Source: Hyunsoonleella pacifica
Lineage (GTDB): Bacteria; Bacteroidota; Bacteroidia; Flavobacteriales; Flavobacteriaceae
DNA: 64,000 nucleotides
Direction: 5' to 3'
Assembly (NCBI RefSeq): GCF_004310335.1
Contig: NZ_SIRS01000006.1
Coordinates: 160,297 to 224,296 of the forward strand
How positions within the stretch are numbered: position 1 is the first letter of the stretch; every line of letters starts with the position of its first letter. Positions 17,671 through 27,447 of the stretch are shown here, piece by piece. The notes below the pieces were generated by a model. It ran no database searches. It had not been told where the DNA came from and saw only the letters and a program-made list of their open reading frames with translations. The translations under genes were made by a program, and so were the position numbers.

Positions 17671-19608
17671 ATGCATAGATTTTTATTAGTTTTAATTGTT
17701 TCATTATTTTTTGGAATAACTTCTGTAAATGCACAAAACTACAGTACACATCAGGTAAAAAAAGGAGAAACTATTGAGGGAATTGCTAAACGCTATTATG
17801 TAACGCCTTCTGATATCTATGGTTTAAATCCTGATGCCAAAAAAGGTTTAAAGCCTAACACTATTTTAATAATTCCTATTTCTAAAGCAAAAAAACCAAA
17901 GATTACTGAAACTAAGGAGTTACAAGGGTTTAAAAAACATAAAACTAAACGTAAGGAAACGCTTTTTGGAATTTCGCAAAAATATGATGTAGAGATTGAA
18001 GATATAAAAAAGCACAATACATTTTTATATGCAAATAATTTAAGAAAAGGGGATAAACTGCAAATACCAATTTTTAAAATTACTAAGGTTGAAGAAGAGG
18101 TTGAAGCATACAAGATGTACACAGTACTTCCTAAAGAAGGAAAATGGCGTATAGCGTATAAATTTGGAATTACTGTTGCTGAGTTAGAAACTATTAACCC
18201 AGATATGGGGGAGGTATTGCAAGAGGGACAAGAAATTAAGGTGCCTAATATTGAAAAGACTGAGGAGAAAGCAATTGATGAGCAATACAGTTATTATAAA
18301 GTTTTACCTAAGGAAGGATTTTACCGTTTAAAACTTAAGTTAGGTTTAGAACAAGAAACGTTAGAAGAGTTAAATCCAGGTTTAGCAGAAAGCGGCTTAA
18401 AGGTAGGGATGATATTAAAGATACCGTTTACTGATGCTACCGAGGGAATTATTGCAGAAGAAGCAGGTGCTATTAATTTAGCAAATAGTATTAAGGATTT
18501 TGATACAAAACACGTTGCTTTAATGTTACCGTTTAGGCTGAATCGTGTTGATTTTGATTCAATATCTGGAACTAAAAAAAGTATTGAGAAAGATCCTTAT
18601 TTAGATGCTTCTTTAGATTTTTATTCTGGGGTTTTACTTGCAGTAGATTCTTTAAAAAAACTTGGAGTTTCTATTAAGTTAGATGTGTATGATACCAAGT
18701 ATCAAAATACGGCTGTATCTAGAATACTATTGGAAAATAATTTTGAAAATGTGGATGCTGTAATTGGCCCGCTAACTACTAAGAATTTTAATATTGTTTC
18801 GAATGAATTGAGACAATATCATGTTCCTGTTGTATCTCCAATTGGCACGAAACTTAAACTTCATGATAATGTGTTTCAGTCTAGACCTTCTGATGATTTA
18901 CTTAAAGCAAAAATCATCCATTATGTGAAAACCGATAGCTTACCAAAGAATATTATAATAATTGCAGATTCTAAAAATATGCCTATTGCTAATGCTTTAA
19001 AGCAGGAGTTTAATACGAGCACAGTTGTGTATTCTAGAAAAAATAAAGAGGGTAAAGATGAGTATTTTGTAACTAAAGAAGATATTGAAACGGCACTAAA
19101 ACCTGGTTTGAATCTGGTATTTTTAGAAACACAAAATGAAAGCTTTATCTCTGGAGCTACTAGTATTTTAGCAGCTTTGAATTTGAAAGTAGATCCTGAA
19201 AAACCTGAAGTGGAAAAATCAGAAATTATCTTGGCTACCACCAAATTTAATGGTGCTTTTGAAGGCGATGAGGTAAATAATACACATCTTTCAAAATTAC
19301 AATTTACTTTCGCTACATCCTCTAAAAGTTATAGTGAAGATGATGAGAATACTTTTATTAAGAATTATAAGAAACTCTATAATATCACTCCAGGAAGACG
19401 TGCAGTAAAGGGGTTTGATTTAACTATGGATGTTGTGCTTAGAATGGTAACATCTGAAGACTTATTCATGTCTGTTAATGATACTCCATTAACAGCTTAC
19501 GTGGAAAACAAATTTGCTTATAAGAAGAAATTGTTTGGAGGTTTCTACAACGATGCTGTTTATCTTGTAAGGTATAACAATCTTAAGGTTGTAGAGCTAA
19601 AGCAATAA
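17671..19608 (+). CDS. LysM-repeat protein with periplasmic-binding-protein fold
   Basis: This 645-residue protein begins with a signal peptide (cleavage near VNAQ|NY). Four LysM-like units follow, at about 25-70, 90-133, 148-190 and 208-250, each ending in a motif such as GDKLQIP or GMILKIP; LysM units bind peptidoglycan. From about residue 280 the sequence resembles a type I periplasmic binding protein of the branched-chain amino-acid receptor class (KHVALMLPFRLNRVDFD, NVDAVIGPLTTKNFNIV, VPVVSPIGTK). It is probably an envelope protein anchored to peptidoglycan. The position just after guaA is, to my knowledge, common in Flavobacteriaceae. No ligand can be named. Confidence 0.8.
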   Translation: MHRFLLVLIVSLFFGITSVNAQNYSTHQVKKGETIEGIAKRYYVTPSDIYGLNPDAKKGLKPNTILIIPISKAKKPKITETKELQGFKKHKTKRKETLFGISQKYDVEIEDIKKHNTFLYANNLRKGDKLQIPIFKITKVEEEVEAYKMYTVLPKEGKWRIAYKFGITVAELETINPDMGEVLQEGQEIKVPNIEKTEEKAIDEQYSYYKVLPKEGFYRLKLKLGLEQETLEELNPGLAESGLKVGMILKIPFTDATEGIIAEEAGAINLANSIKDFDTKHVALMLPFRLNRVDFDSISGTKKSIEKDPYLDASLDFYSGVLLAVDSLKKLGVSIKLDVYDTKYQNTAVSRILLENNFENVDAVIGPLTTKNFNIVSNELRQYHVPVVSPIGTKLKLHDNVFQSRPSDDLLKAKIIHYVKTDSLPKNIIIIADSKNMPIANALKQEFNTSTVVYSRKNKEGKDEYFVTKEDIETALKPGLNLVFLETQNESFISGATSILAALNLKVDPEKPEVEKSEIILATTKFNGAFEGDEVNNTHLSKLQFTFATSSKSYSEDDENTFIKNYKKLYNITPGRRAVKGFDLTMDVVLRMVTSEDLFMSVNDTPLTAYVENKFAYKKKLFGGFYNDAVYLVRYNNLKVVELKQ

Positions 19609-19648
19609 GGCAATTGTATTTGACGTTTAGTTATAAACTTTAAACCCT

Positions 19649-20191
19649 GTGCATAAGATTGTTTTAGTAATATGTTTGTTATTATTTGTACAGTATAATG
19701 ATGAACCAGTAATGTCCTGGCATGATAACTACCGTTTAGTATGGAATGATTTTAAAGCAAAGCCAAAGTATACTATTAATGCAGTTGCAATAACGGCTTC
19801 TGGGATTACTTTTGGTTTTTCAATTAGAGAGAGTGATAATCGTGTAATAAGCTTTTCAACAGAGGTGCATGCACATTTTTACCCAGAACAATCCTGGTAT
19901 AAGCCTGAAAGTGTAAATGATCATGTACTAGGCCATGAACAGTTACACTTTGATATTACTGAATTATTTGCCCGAAAATTTAGAAAGCGTATAAGCTTAT
20001 TAAAAACTACCAATGATGTCGCTAAACGCTTAAGGGAAATACATAAAAATATCAATAAGGAACTCGCTGCGTTTCAAAATAAATATGATACTGAGACTGA
20101 TTTTTCCAGAAATATAGAGATACAGCTATCATGGGAAGCATTTATTAAAAAGGAATTGAAAAAGTTAGATTATTTTAAATCTGTAGACTAA
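19649..20191 (+). CDS. DUF922-type putative zinc metalloprotease
   Basis: The start is a GTG (GTG CAT AAG), supported by a hydrophobic N-terminal segment (KIVLVICLLLFVQY) that acts as a signal or anchor. The 180-residue protein carries HEQLH at residues 96-100, an HExxH zinc-protease motif, followed by FDITELFARK. This layout fits the DUF922 family of small secreted putative peptidases. No substrate is known. The next gene's ATG follows its stop codon directly (20191/20192), so the two are co-transcribed. Confidence 0.7.
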   Translation: MHKIVLVICLLLFVQYNDEPVMSWHDNYRLVWNDFKAKPKYTINAVAITASGITFGFSIRESDNRVISFSTEVHAHFYPEQSWYKPESVNDHVLGHEQLHFDITELFARKFRKRISLLKTTNDVAKRLREIHKNINKELAAFQNKYDTETDFSRNIEIQLSWEAFIKKELKKLDYFKSVD

Positions 20192-20419
20192 ATGTTACCT
20201 GATAAACAATTTTTAATAGACTTAGCGCATACCAAAATGCCCTATGGGAAATATAAAGATCGCTATTTAATTGATCTACCAGAATATTACGTGGTTTGGT
20301 ATCATGGTAAAGGGTTTCCTAAAGGTAAATTGGGTACTATGCTTTTACAAGTTTATGAGTTAAAAATAAATGGGTTGGAGAGTTTAGTGCGAGAAATTAA
20401 AGAAAAATATCCTAAGTGA
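20192..20419 (+). CDS. DUF3820 family small protein
   Basis: This 75-residue cytoplasmic protein contains the family signature MPYGKYKDRYLIDLPEYYVVW and GKLGTMLLQVYELKINGL, characteristic of DUF3820 proteins. Some database entries name this family after quorum-sensing-regulated virulence factors, but its biochemistry is not established. The ATG directly abuts the stop codon of the DUF922 gene, indicating translational coupling. It ends inside the left arm of a weak inverted repeat (20411-20417 with 20437-20443). Confidence 0.8.
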   Translation: MLPDKQFLIDLAHTKMPYGKYKDRYLIDLPEYYVVWYHGKGFPKGKLGTMLLQVYELKINGLESLVREIKEKYPK

Positions 20420-20456
20420 TTTTTTAGTTTGTTGTTACTTAGGGTAATATTCTATA

Positions 20457-21116
20457 TTAATGTTTTTCCTTTAATAACGCTTTAGGAAAATTAGCCTGAA
20501 ACCGTTTTAATCTTGGAATAGATACATTACGAATGTAACTATTATTAGGATGAAGCCTTTCGTAATTTTGATGGTAGTCTTCTCCAATCCAAAATTTTTG
20601 AAAAGGATATACTTCGGCTGCAATTTTAGCATCTAATTTTTTAGCAAGTGCCTCTTTTTTTTCTAAAATTATTTTCTTTTGTGAGTCATTTTGATAAAAA
20701 ATAATAGAGCGGTATTGAGAACCTCTATCTGGTCCTTGTCCGTTAACCTGTGTAGGGTTTTGTGATGCAAAATAAGCATCAACTAGCGTTGCAAAACTAA
20801 CTACTTTAGGATCGTAAATAACCTCTACAGCTTCAGCATGTCCTGTACTTCCCGTGTTACTAGCAGCATAAGTTGGGTTGTCTGTATGGCCTCCAGAATA
20901 ACCATTTATTACTTCATCAACCCCTTTTATACTTTCGTAAACAGCTTCTACACACCAAAAACAACCACTAGCAAAATATGCTTTTGCTTTTCCGTTTTCA
21001 AGAGGTAATTCAATGGGTTTAGCATTTATAACAGCTTCTTGTTTTTTGTTAGTTTGTGCTGTGTTTTGACAACTAAAAGTAAGTGTAATAATTAAAAGGA
21101 TGATGTAATTTTTCAT
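20457..21116 (-). CDS. msrA: Peptide-methionine (S)-S-oxide reductase, lipoprotein form
   Basis: MsrA reduces methionine-S-sulfoxide in oxidised proteins. The ATG at 21116 gives a lipoprotein signal with the cysteine at residue 16 (TLTFSC|QNT), so this 219-residue copy acts in the envelope rather than the cytoplasm. The catalytic motif is GCFWC at residues 51-55, followed by GYSGGHTDNPTY, GHAEAVEV, NGQGPDRGSQYRS and DYHQNY, all typical of MsrA. There is no fused MsrB domain. A longer frame upstream of 21116 lacks a signal peptide and was not chosen. Confidence 0.95.
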   Translation of the reverse strand: MKNYIILLIITLTFSCQNTAQTNKKQEAVINAKPIELPLENGKAKAYFASGCFWCVEAVYESIKGVDEVINGYSGGHTDNPTYAASNTGSTGHAEAVEVIYDPKVVSFATLVDAYFASQNPTQVNGQGPDRGSQYRSIIFYQNDSQKKIILEKKEALAKKLDAKIAAEVYPFQKFWIGEDYHQNYERLHPNNSYIRNVSIPRLKRFQANFPKALLKEKH

Positions 21117-21233
21117 TGTATTTCTTTTTCTAATAGACGTATAAAAATAGGAAACCTTATATAGTAAAATGTAAAATTTATTATAAATGCTCATTTTGCC
21201 TAAAAATTGAACTTAACTTTCCCAATAAGAAAT

Positions 21234-21260
21234 AAAAAAAGCCTTCAGGAAACTGAAGGC
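21234..21260 (-). terminator. Rho-independent terminator after the 259-aa coiled-coil gene
   Basis: On the minus strand an 8-bp stem GCCTTCAG/CTGAAGGC closes a 4-base loop and is followed by a run of T. It lies 24 bp past the stop codon of the gene at 21285-22064 and closes the nif3/zinc-ribbon unit. Confidence 0.85.
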
Positions 21261-21284
21261 TCTTAAATATTTTTTGACATTAGT

Positions 21285-22064
21285 TTACAGTTTTGCAAAC
21301 ATTTTTTCCATTTTAGCCTTTTGTTCTTCTGCTAAAACGGCATCTACTAAAATTCTTCCACTGTGCTCATCGGTAATTACCTTAGTGCGTGATGCAATTT
21401 CCACCTGTACTTGAGGGGGAATAGTAAAGAAAGAACCTCCAGAAGCACCTCTTTCAATAGGTACAACGGCTAATCCATTTTTTACATTTTTACGAATTCT
21501 ATCATAAGCAGCAACCAAACGATCTTCAATCTGAGTTTTGTATTCTTCAGACTTATCAAGTAGCGTTTGTTCTTCTTTTTCTGTTTCGGCTAATATAGCG
21601 TCTAGCTCTCCCTTTTTATGCTTTAAGTGAGTTTCACGTTCTTTAAGCTGATCTTTAGTTGTAGCTATTACTTCTTTCTTTTGCTCAATTTGAGCTTTGA
21701 ATTCTTTAATATGCTTTTCAGCTAATTGAATTTCTAATTCTTGAAATTCAACTTCTTTAGAAAGAGAGTTAAATTCTCTATTATTTCTAACATTTTTTTG
21801 TTGTTCGCCGTATTTTTTGATAAGTGCTTTAGATTCTTCGATTAAGTTTTTTCTTGAAGAAATATCATTATCAATTGTAGCAAGGTCGTTTACTAATTTT
21901 TCTAATCTGATGTTTAATCCAGCAACTTCATCTTCTAAATCTCTTACTTCTAAAGGTAACTCCCCTCTAACATTTCTTATTTCGTCAATACGAGAATCTA
22001 TAAGTTGTAAATCGTAAAGCGCTCTTAAACGCTCTTCTACACTAACTTCTTTCTTTTTAGCCAT
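21285..22064 (-). CDS. Coiled-coil protein of the C4 zinc-ribbon family, ribbon cysteines lost
   Basis: This 259-residue protein is almost entirely a long coiled coil (about 30-190, rich in Glu, Lys and Leu). A short C-terminal domain reads GASGGSFFTIPPQVQVEI then EHSGRILVD. In the homologous family this domain is a zinc ribbon with two CxxC pairs around the IPPQ motif and before GRILV. No cysteine is present here, so zinc binding is not expected. Family members are cytoplasmic and poorly understood. The start lies 3 bp after the nif3 stop, so the two form an operon. Confidence 0.85.
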   Translation of the reverse strand: MAKKKEVSVEERLRALYDLQLIDSRIDEIRNVRGELPLEVRDLEDEVAGLNIRLEKLVNDLATIDNDISSRKNLIEESKALIKKYGEQQKNVRNNREFNSLSKEVEFQELEIQLAEKHIKEFKAQIEQKKEVIATTKDQLKERETHLKHKKGELDAILAETEKEEQTLLDKSEEYKTQIEDRLVAAYDRIRKNVKNGLAVVPIERGASGGSFFTIPPQVQVEIASRTKVITDEHSGRILVDAVLAEEQKAKMEKMFAKL

Positions 22065-22067
22065 ACT

Positions 22068-23162
22068 TTAAAAATACTTAACAGGATTTGTATTTGTGTT
22101 TGATAAAATGATTGCAAAATTAGTAATTTTTTTTGTAAGATACTCTACTAAAAGTGTTTTTGTGAATTGTTCGCTTTCGTAATGTCCAATGTCTGCCAGA
22201 AGAATGGTGTTTTCAGCAGAGAAAAAGTCGTGATATTTTAAATCTGCAGTTACAAATGCATCTGCACCATTAGCTTTGGCGGCACTAATAGCAAAACTTC
22301 CTGATCCTCCTAAAACAGCTACTTTTTTAATGTTTTTGTTTAAAAATGTAGAATGTCGGATGCAGCCTGTGTACATTTTAGTTTTAAGATGATTGAGAAA
22401 ATCAGCTTCGGAAAGCGGAGTGGTTAATTCGCCAATCATACCCATACCAATATGTTGGTTTTTGTTTTCAATGGTAATAATTTCATATGCTACTTCTTCA
22501 TAAGAATGTGTATTGAAAAGTGTTTTTAGAATTTTAGCTTCTAGGTGTTTAGCAAATGTTACCGTAACTTTAGTTTCTAATTCTACATGAACTTCATTTT
22601 TATTACCAATAGTTGGAGATGATGTATCGTTCCCTTTAAATGTACCATAACCTTCAGTATTAAAACTGCAGTTGTCATAATTTCCAATACTCCCTGCACC
22701 AGCATTAAAAAGAGCAGTTCTTAATTTTTCAGCTTCATTTTTGGGAACATAAGTTGTTAGTTTTTTTATGGTACCATTTTGTGGTATTAATATATTTTTG
22801 TTTTTTAATTCGAGTTGATTACATATCATATCATTTACACCTAGATAAGCATTATCTAATGCTGTATGCATACTGTAAATTGCTATATCGTGTTTAATAG
22901 CTTTCATTACCACACGTTCTACATAGGTTTTGCCATTTAGTTTTTTTAAACCTTTAAAAATAATAGGATGAAAGCTTACAATGAGGTTGCATTTTTTTAA
23001 TATGGCTTCGTCAACAACACTTTCCAGAGTATCTAGAGTAACTAAAACACCTTTTAACTTTGCGTTTTTATCTCCAACTAAGAGACCTACATTATCAAAA
23101 TCTTCGGCATAGGCTATAGGTGCGAGTGCTTCTAAATGATTTATAACATCTTGTACAATCAT
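22068..23162 (-). CDS. Nif3-like dinuclear metal centre protein
   Basis: This protein belongs to the Nif3/YbgI/YqfO family, which forms toroidal hexamers with a two-metal site of unknown physiological role. The 364-residue length matches the long form with a central CutA-like insertion (about 125-235). Metal-ligand motifs visible are VSFHPIIFKGLKKL, YSMHTALDNAYLGVND, GGSGSFAI and ADIGHYESEQFT. I chose the ATG at 23162 (MIVQDVINHLEALAP). It is divergent from lpxK with 46 bp between start codons. Confidence 0.93.
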   Translation of the reverse strand: MIVQDVINHLEALAPIAYAEDFDNVGLLVGDKNAKLKGVLVTLDTLESVVDEAILKKCNLIVSFHPIIFKGLKKLNGKTYVERVVMKAIKHDIAIYSMHTALDNAYLGVNDMICNQLELKNKNILIPQNGTIKKLTTYVPKNEAEKLRTALFNAGAGSIGNYDNCSFNTEGYGTFKGNDTSSPTIGNKNEVHVELETKVTVTFAKHLEAKILKTLFNTHSYEEVAYEIITIENKNQHIGMGMIGELTTPLSEADFLNHLKTKMYTGCIRHSTFLNKNIKKVAVLGGSGSFAISAAKANGADAFVTADLKYHDFFSAENTILLADIGHYESEQFTKTLLVEYLTKKITNFAIILSNTNTNPVKYF

Positions 23163-23208
23163 ACGGTTTGTATTTAGTATCAAAGATAAAATAATTACAT
23201 TCGTTGTT

Positions 23209-24216
23209 GTGAAGCTCCTAAGAAAAATATTGATTCCAATAGTTCCAGTATATTATCTGATAACTTGGTTACGTAATTTACTCTATGATTTTGGTGTTAA
23301 GACATCTGTGTTATTTCCTATTCCAGTAATTTGTGTGGGCAATTTAAGTACCGGTGGTACTGGAAAAACCCCTATGATTGAATATTTAATACAGCTTTTA
23401 AAAGATGATTATAAAATAGCTACTCTAAGTAGGGGGTATAAACGAAAAACTAAAGGGTTTCTATTAGCTAATGAACATGTAACTTCAGAAGATATAGGGG
23501 ATGAACCATATCAATTCTATAGTAAATTTGGAAGTGAAACTCAAGTAGCGGTTGATAGTAATCGTGTTAATGGTATTACACAATTATTACAGAATACTAA
23601 TACTCCTGAGGTCGTTCTTTTAGATGATGCGTTTCAGCATAGAAAAGTAAAAGCCGGATTTAATATTTTATTAACTACATATCAAAAACCATATTTTAAA
23701 GATATAGTGTTACCTACAGGAGATTTACGAGAACCTAAAAATGGAGCCAAGCGTGCCAATATCATTGTGGTTACAAAATGTCCTTCTGGTATCACAAAAA
23801 AAGAAAAATCTCTTTTTTTAAAACAGATTAATGCAAAGCATGAGCAGCATGTTTTTTTTAGCTCTATTTCTTATTCTGAAGAGATAGTATCCATAGCTTC
23901 TAAAATGAATTTAACAGATTTAGAAGATTTTTCACTGGTAACAGGAATTGCTAATGCAACGCCTTTGGTAAAATATTTAAAATCTAAAAACTTAAGTTTT
24001 GAACATTTAAATTTTAAAGATCATCATGAATTTTCAAAAGAGGATATTTCTAAATTTGAATCTAAAAAAATAATACTTACTACAGAGAAAGATTTTATGC
24101 GTTTAAGACAGTATAAGTCTTTAGAGGATAAACTATACTACTTACCAATAAAGGTTAAAGTAGAAGAAAATAATAAATTTGATAGTTTGGTAAAAGCCTT
24201 TGTTGCTAAATATTAA
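23209..24216 (+). CDS. lpxK: Tetraacyldisaccharide 4'-kinase
   Basis: LpxK phosphorylates the lipid A precursor at the 4' position at the inner membrane. The 335-residue protein starts with GTG and has an N-terminal hydrophobic helix (ILIPIVPVYYLITWL). The P-loop region GNLSTGGTGKTP is at about residues 44-55, followed by LSRGYKRKTKG, GDEPYQF, DDAFQHRKV and LPTGDLREP, all typical of the family. The end overlaps the tail of the oppositely oriented histidine kinase gene by 4 bp. Confidence 0.95.
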   Translation: MKLLRKILIPIVPVYYLITWLRNLLYDFGVKTSVLFPIPVICVGNLSTGGTGKTPMIEYLIQLLKDDYKIATLSRGYKRKTKGFLLANEHVTSEDIGDEPYQFYSKFGSETQVAVDSNRVNGITQLLQNTNTPEVVLLDDAFQHRKVKAGFNILLTTYQKPYFKDIVLPTGDLREPKNGAKRANIIVVTKCPSGITKKEKSLFLKQINAKHEQHVFFSSISYSEEIVSIASKMNLTDLEDFSLVTGIANATPLVKYLKSKNLSFEHLNFKDHHEFSKEDISKFESKKIILTTEKDFMRLRQYKSLEDKLYYLPIKVKVEENNKFDSLVKAFVAKY

Positions 24217-26444
24217 GCAGTAGCAGATTTTTTGTCAGACAAAGCATTGAATAATTTTTTCTCAAATTCTTCTTGCTTGAAAGGCTTTGGAATAATATCA
24301 GTAAAACCAGCCTCTTCAAACTCATGCATTTTATCTTCAATTGTGACAGCAGTAAGCGCAAAAATGGTTAATTCTTTATCAAATGTTCTAACAATTTTTG
24401 TAGCTTCAATACCACTTATACCTGGCATATGGATATCCATCAAAATGATATCATATTTGTTAGTCTTTATCATATCAACCGCGGATTCTCCATTATCTAC
24501 GACATCACAGGCGAGCCCCATTTTGGTTAATATCTTTTTAGTAATCATTTGATTGATTTTGTTGTCTTCAACCACTAAAATTTTAACTAAACTTAAATCA
24601 ATATTAGGTTTTGTATCAAGCTTTTCAATTTCTTTATTAGCTGATTTTTCTTTTGCTTCGTTATATTCTAAAGGAATTTCGAAGAAGAAAGTTGTACCTT
24701 TCCCTAATTCACTTTGTAAATAAATTTTACCTTTTAATATTTCTATTAATCCTTTTACAATAGAGAGACCTAATCCTGTACCACCATATTTGCGGTTAAT
24801 TTGTATAGAGCCCTGAGAAAAACTTTCAAACATATTATCTTGTTTCTCTTTTGTGATACCTATTCCGTTATCTTCAACTTCAAATCTAAGATTATAAATA
24901 TCTTTTTCTTGCTCTATTTTATATACTCTTATCCAAATATCTCCGTCTTTAGTAAACTTAATAGAATTACCTATTAAGTTTATAAGTATCTGAGAAATCT
25001 TTAATTGATCTGCCACAAAGTTCTCAGGTAAATCTTTATCGTATTCAAAATGGATGGTAATGTTATTATCTAATGCAGAATTGTTTAATGCTAAAATTAT
25101 ATTATTAATCTTCTTTTTAAGATTAAAAGGTTCTGACTCTACTTCAACTTTATTTGCTTCAATTTTATTAATTTGAAGAATGTCATTTATAAAAGTTAAC
25201 AAATAATCTCCAGAGAATTTTAATGATTTTAGATGTTGAATTTGTTCTGGTTTTGGATTTTCATCAAGTAACATATTACTTAATCCTGTAACAGCGTAAA
25301 GCGGTGTTCTTAATTCATGAGTTACAGTGGATAAGAAATTTGCTTTTGTTTTAGAAGCCAATTCGGCTTTTTCTTTAGCAACAATAAGTTCGTTGTTTTT
25401 CTTGTGAAGCATATTGTTGGTCTTTAACCTAATATTATTATTCTTATAAAGAGAAAGTGTGAGTAATGAAAGAATTGTGATAAGAGCTACACTAAGAATT
25501 GAAATTAAAGTACTTAAATCATTTTTACTATTTGCTTCTTCTAGTTCAGCTTGTTGCTTTTTATTATTTTCAATTTGATCATTAATTAAAAACTTAATTC
25601 TTTTTTCAGGTGATAAATTTGATCTTTTTACTGCTCTTAGAGAATCAGATAATTTTATGTGATCTTTAAGATAGTTAGTTGATAACTCAAAGTTTTTTGT
25701 ACTCTCATAAATATTACTCAATACTAAAAGACCTTTATTTTGAATAGATTTAAAACCATTAGATTTTGCTATTTGTAAGCCTTCTTTAGTAAAATCTAAA
25801 GCTTTTTGATGCTCATTGAGAATATTATGTATTTTTCCATGATTAACTAATGCATTACTTAAAGTATTATTTAGTTCTTCTTTTCTGGCAAGAGCTACTG
25901 CTTGTTCTGTGAGTTCTCTAGCTTTTCTATAATTTTTAAGCTCTAAATAAGCATTACCTTCGGCCAATAAAATTTCTGCAAGTTCAGTATCCATTTCCTC
26001 TTCTTGAAACTTAGATCTAGCAGCTCTGTAAGAATCTAATGCTTGGTATATATTATTTTTGGCCATGTAAACATCACCAAAAGTTTTATACGAACGACCA
26101 AGGTTTTTATTATCATTTATAATACGTTGCATTTCAATAGCAGAGGTAAGTGCTTTTATGGCAACATCTTCTTCCTCAATAATTAAATGTAGTTTACCTT
26201 TTATATATTGAATTAATCCAATGCTTTTTTTGTTGTCTGAATTTTGAGCAAGTTCTAAAGCCTCATCAAGTGTTTTTTGAGCTTCAAAATAATTGAAGCT
26301 TTCAATATCTTTTTGAGATTGTTCTATACGGTAGTTTATATTATTTTGAATAATTTCAGGATCCTTCTCAATAGTATTTTGAGAGAATAAACTGATTGAT
26401 AATGACATCAAAACAATAAATATGTACTGTTTTATTTGGGACAT
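24213..26444 (-). CDS. TPR-containing hybrid sensor histidine kinase/response regulator
   Basis: The 743-residue protein has a signal sequence, a periplasmic TPR array (about 30-290), a membrane helix near 310-330, a HisKA domain with the phospho-acceptor in VTHELRTPL, and an HATPase_c domain (NLIGNSIKFTKDG, FEVEDNGIGI, GGTGLGLSIVKG). A C-terminal receiver domain follows, starting KILVVEDNKINQ, with the phospho-acceptor Asp in IILMDIHMPG and the conserved KPF. It therefore passes an envelope signal through an internal phosphorelay. No DNA-binding output domain is present, so a partner is needed. The stimulus is unknown. Confidence 0.95.
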   Translation of the reverse strand: MSQIKQYIFIVLMSLSISLFSQNTIEKDPEIIQNNINYRIEQSQKDIESFNYFEAQKTLDEALELAQNSDNKKSIGLIQYIKGKLHLIIEEEDVAIKALTSAIEMQRIINDNKNLGRSYKTFGDVYMAKNNIYQALDSYRAARSKFQEEEMDTELAEILLAEGNAYLELKNYRKARELTEQAVALARKEELNNTLSNALVNHGKIHNILNEHQKALDFTKEGLQIAKSNGFKSIQNKGLLVLSNIYESTKNFELSTNYLKDHIKLSDSLRAVKRSNLSPEKRIKFLINDQIENNKKQQAELEEANSKNDLSTLISILSVALITILSLLTLSLYKNNNIRLKTNNMLHKKNNELIVAKEKAELASKTKANFLSTVTHELRTPLYAVTGLSNMLLDENPKPEQIQHLKSLKFSGDYLLTFINDILQINKIEANKVEVESEPFNLKKKINNIILALNNSALDNNITIHFEYDKDLPENFVADQLKISQILINLIGNSIKFTKDGDIWIRVYKIEQEKDIYNLRFEVEDNGIGITKEKQDNMFESFSQGSIQINRKYGGTGLGLSIVKGLIEILKGKIYLQSELGKGTTFFFEIPLEYNEAKEKSANKEIEKLDTKPNIDLSLVKILVVEDNKINQMITKKILTKMGLACDVVDNGESAVDMIKTNKYDIILMDIHMPGISGIEATKIVRTFDKELTIFALTAVTIEDKMHEFEEAGFTDIIPKPFKQEEFEKKLFNALSDKKSATA

Positions 26445-26521
26445 TTTAAATTCAATAGGTCGACAAATATAAATATTTATTCGACAAAATACATATTTTT
26501 ATCGATAAATCGCATATTTAT

Positions 26522-27400
26522 TTAATTTATATGCTTTTGCGCTTTATATGATGAACGTACCAAAGCACTACTTTCAACGTGTTTAAAACCTAAATCAAGC
26601 CCAATTTGCTTATACTCATCAAACTCATCAGGATTAACAAAACGTTTTACAGGGAGGTGTTTTTTACTTGGTTGTAAATACTGACCAATAGTAACAACAT
26701 CAACATCGTTCTTCTTTAAGTCATGAAGTGTTTCTATTACTTCTTCTTTGGTTTCACCTAAGCCAAGCATTATTCCAGATTTAGTTCTTCTCTGTCCTTG
26801 CTGCTTCAAGTATTTTAGCACGCCCATACTTCTATCATATTTAGCTTGTATGCGTACTTCACGTGTTAACCTTCTCACAGTTTCTATATTATGAGAGACT
26901 ACTTCTGGTGCTACATTAATAATACGATCAATATGTCTTTCTATACCTTGAAAATCGGGAATTAGAGTTTCTAGAGTTGTTTCAGGATTCATTCTTCTAA
27001 CAGCATTAACGGTTTCAGCCCACATAATGCTTCCCATGTCCTTTAAATCATCTCTATCAACACTAGTAAGTACAGCATGTTTTATGTTCATTATCTTTAT
27101 GGAACGGGCTACTTTTTCAGGTTCATCCCAATCCACTGTTTCTGGTCTACCAGTTTTCACACCACAAAAACCACAAGAGCGTGTACAAATATTACCTAGT
27201 ATCATAAAGGTAGCCGTACCTTCTCCCCAGCATTCACCCATATTAGGGCAGCTTCCTGAGGTGCAAATGGTATTCAATTTATATTTATCTACTAATCCTC
27301 TTAACTCGGTATACTTCTTTCCAGTAGGTAGCTTAACGCGTAACCATTTTGGTTTTGCTTGTCGCTCAGGTAATACGTTAGAAATTATTTCCTTTTCCAT
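26522..27400 (-). CDS. lipA: Lipoyl synthase
   Basis: LipA is a radical-SAM enzyme that inserts two sulfurs into octanoyl groups on lipoyl-dependent proteins. The 292-residue protein shows both iron-sulfur sites: Cys46, Cys51 and Cys57 (auxiliary cluster) and CTRSCGFC at 72-79 (radical-SAM CxxxCxxC). The C-terminal RSSYKA supplies the serine ligand of the auxiliary cluster. A TATCTTTG promoter element lies 17 bp upstream of the ATG, so it has its own promoter. No lipB is seen nearby. Confidence 0.97.
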   Translation of the reverse strand: MEKEIISNVLPERQAKPKWLRVKLPTGKKYTELRGLVDKYKLNTICTSGSCPNMGECWGEGTATFMILGNICTRSCGFCGVKTGRPETVDWDEPEKVARSIKIMNIKHAVLTSVDRDDLKDMGSIMWAETVNAVRRMNPETTLETLIPDFQGIERHIDRIINVAPEVVSHNIETVRRLTREVRIQAKYDRSMGVLKYLKQQGQRRTKSGIMLGLGETKEEVIETLHDLKKNDVDVVTIGQYLQPSKKHLPVKRFVNPDEFDEYKQIGLDLGFKHVESSALVRSSYKAQKHIN

Positions 27401-27416
27401 AAAACAAATTGAAGTA

Positions 27417-27424
27417 CAAAGATA
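27417..27424 (-). promoter_or_regulatory. Candidate -7 element (TATCTTTG) for lipA
   Basis: On the minus strand the octamer matches TAnnTTTG exactly and ends 16 bp before the lipA ATG. No clear -33 TTTG was found. The predicted leader would be very short, about 10 bases. Confidence 0.55.
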
Positions 27425-27447
27425 CGAAGTATTCTATTAAATCTTCT

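Noticed and set aside
20411-20443. Inverted repeat CCTAAGT/ACTTAGG as a terminator
   Set aside because: The 19-base loop and lack of a following T-run make it weak; it could only be a minor stop signal.
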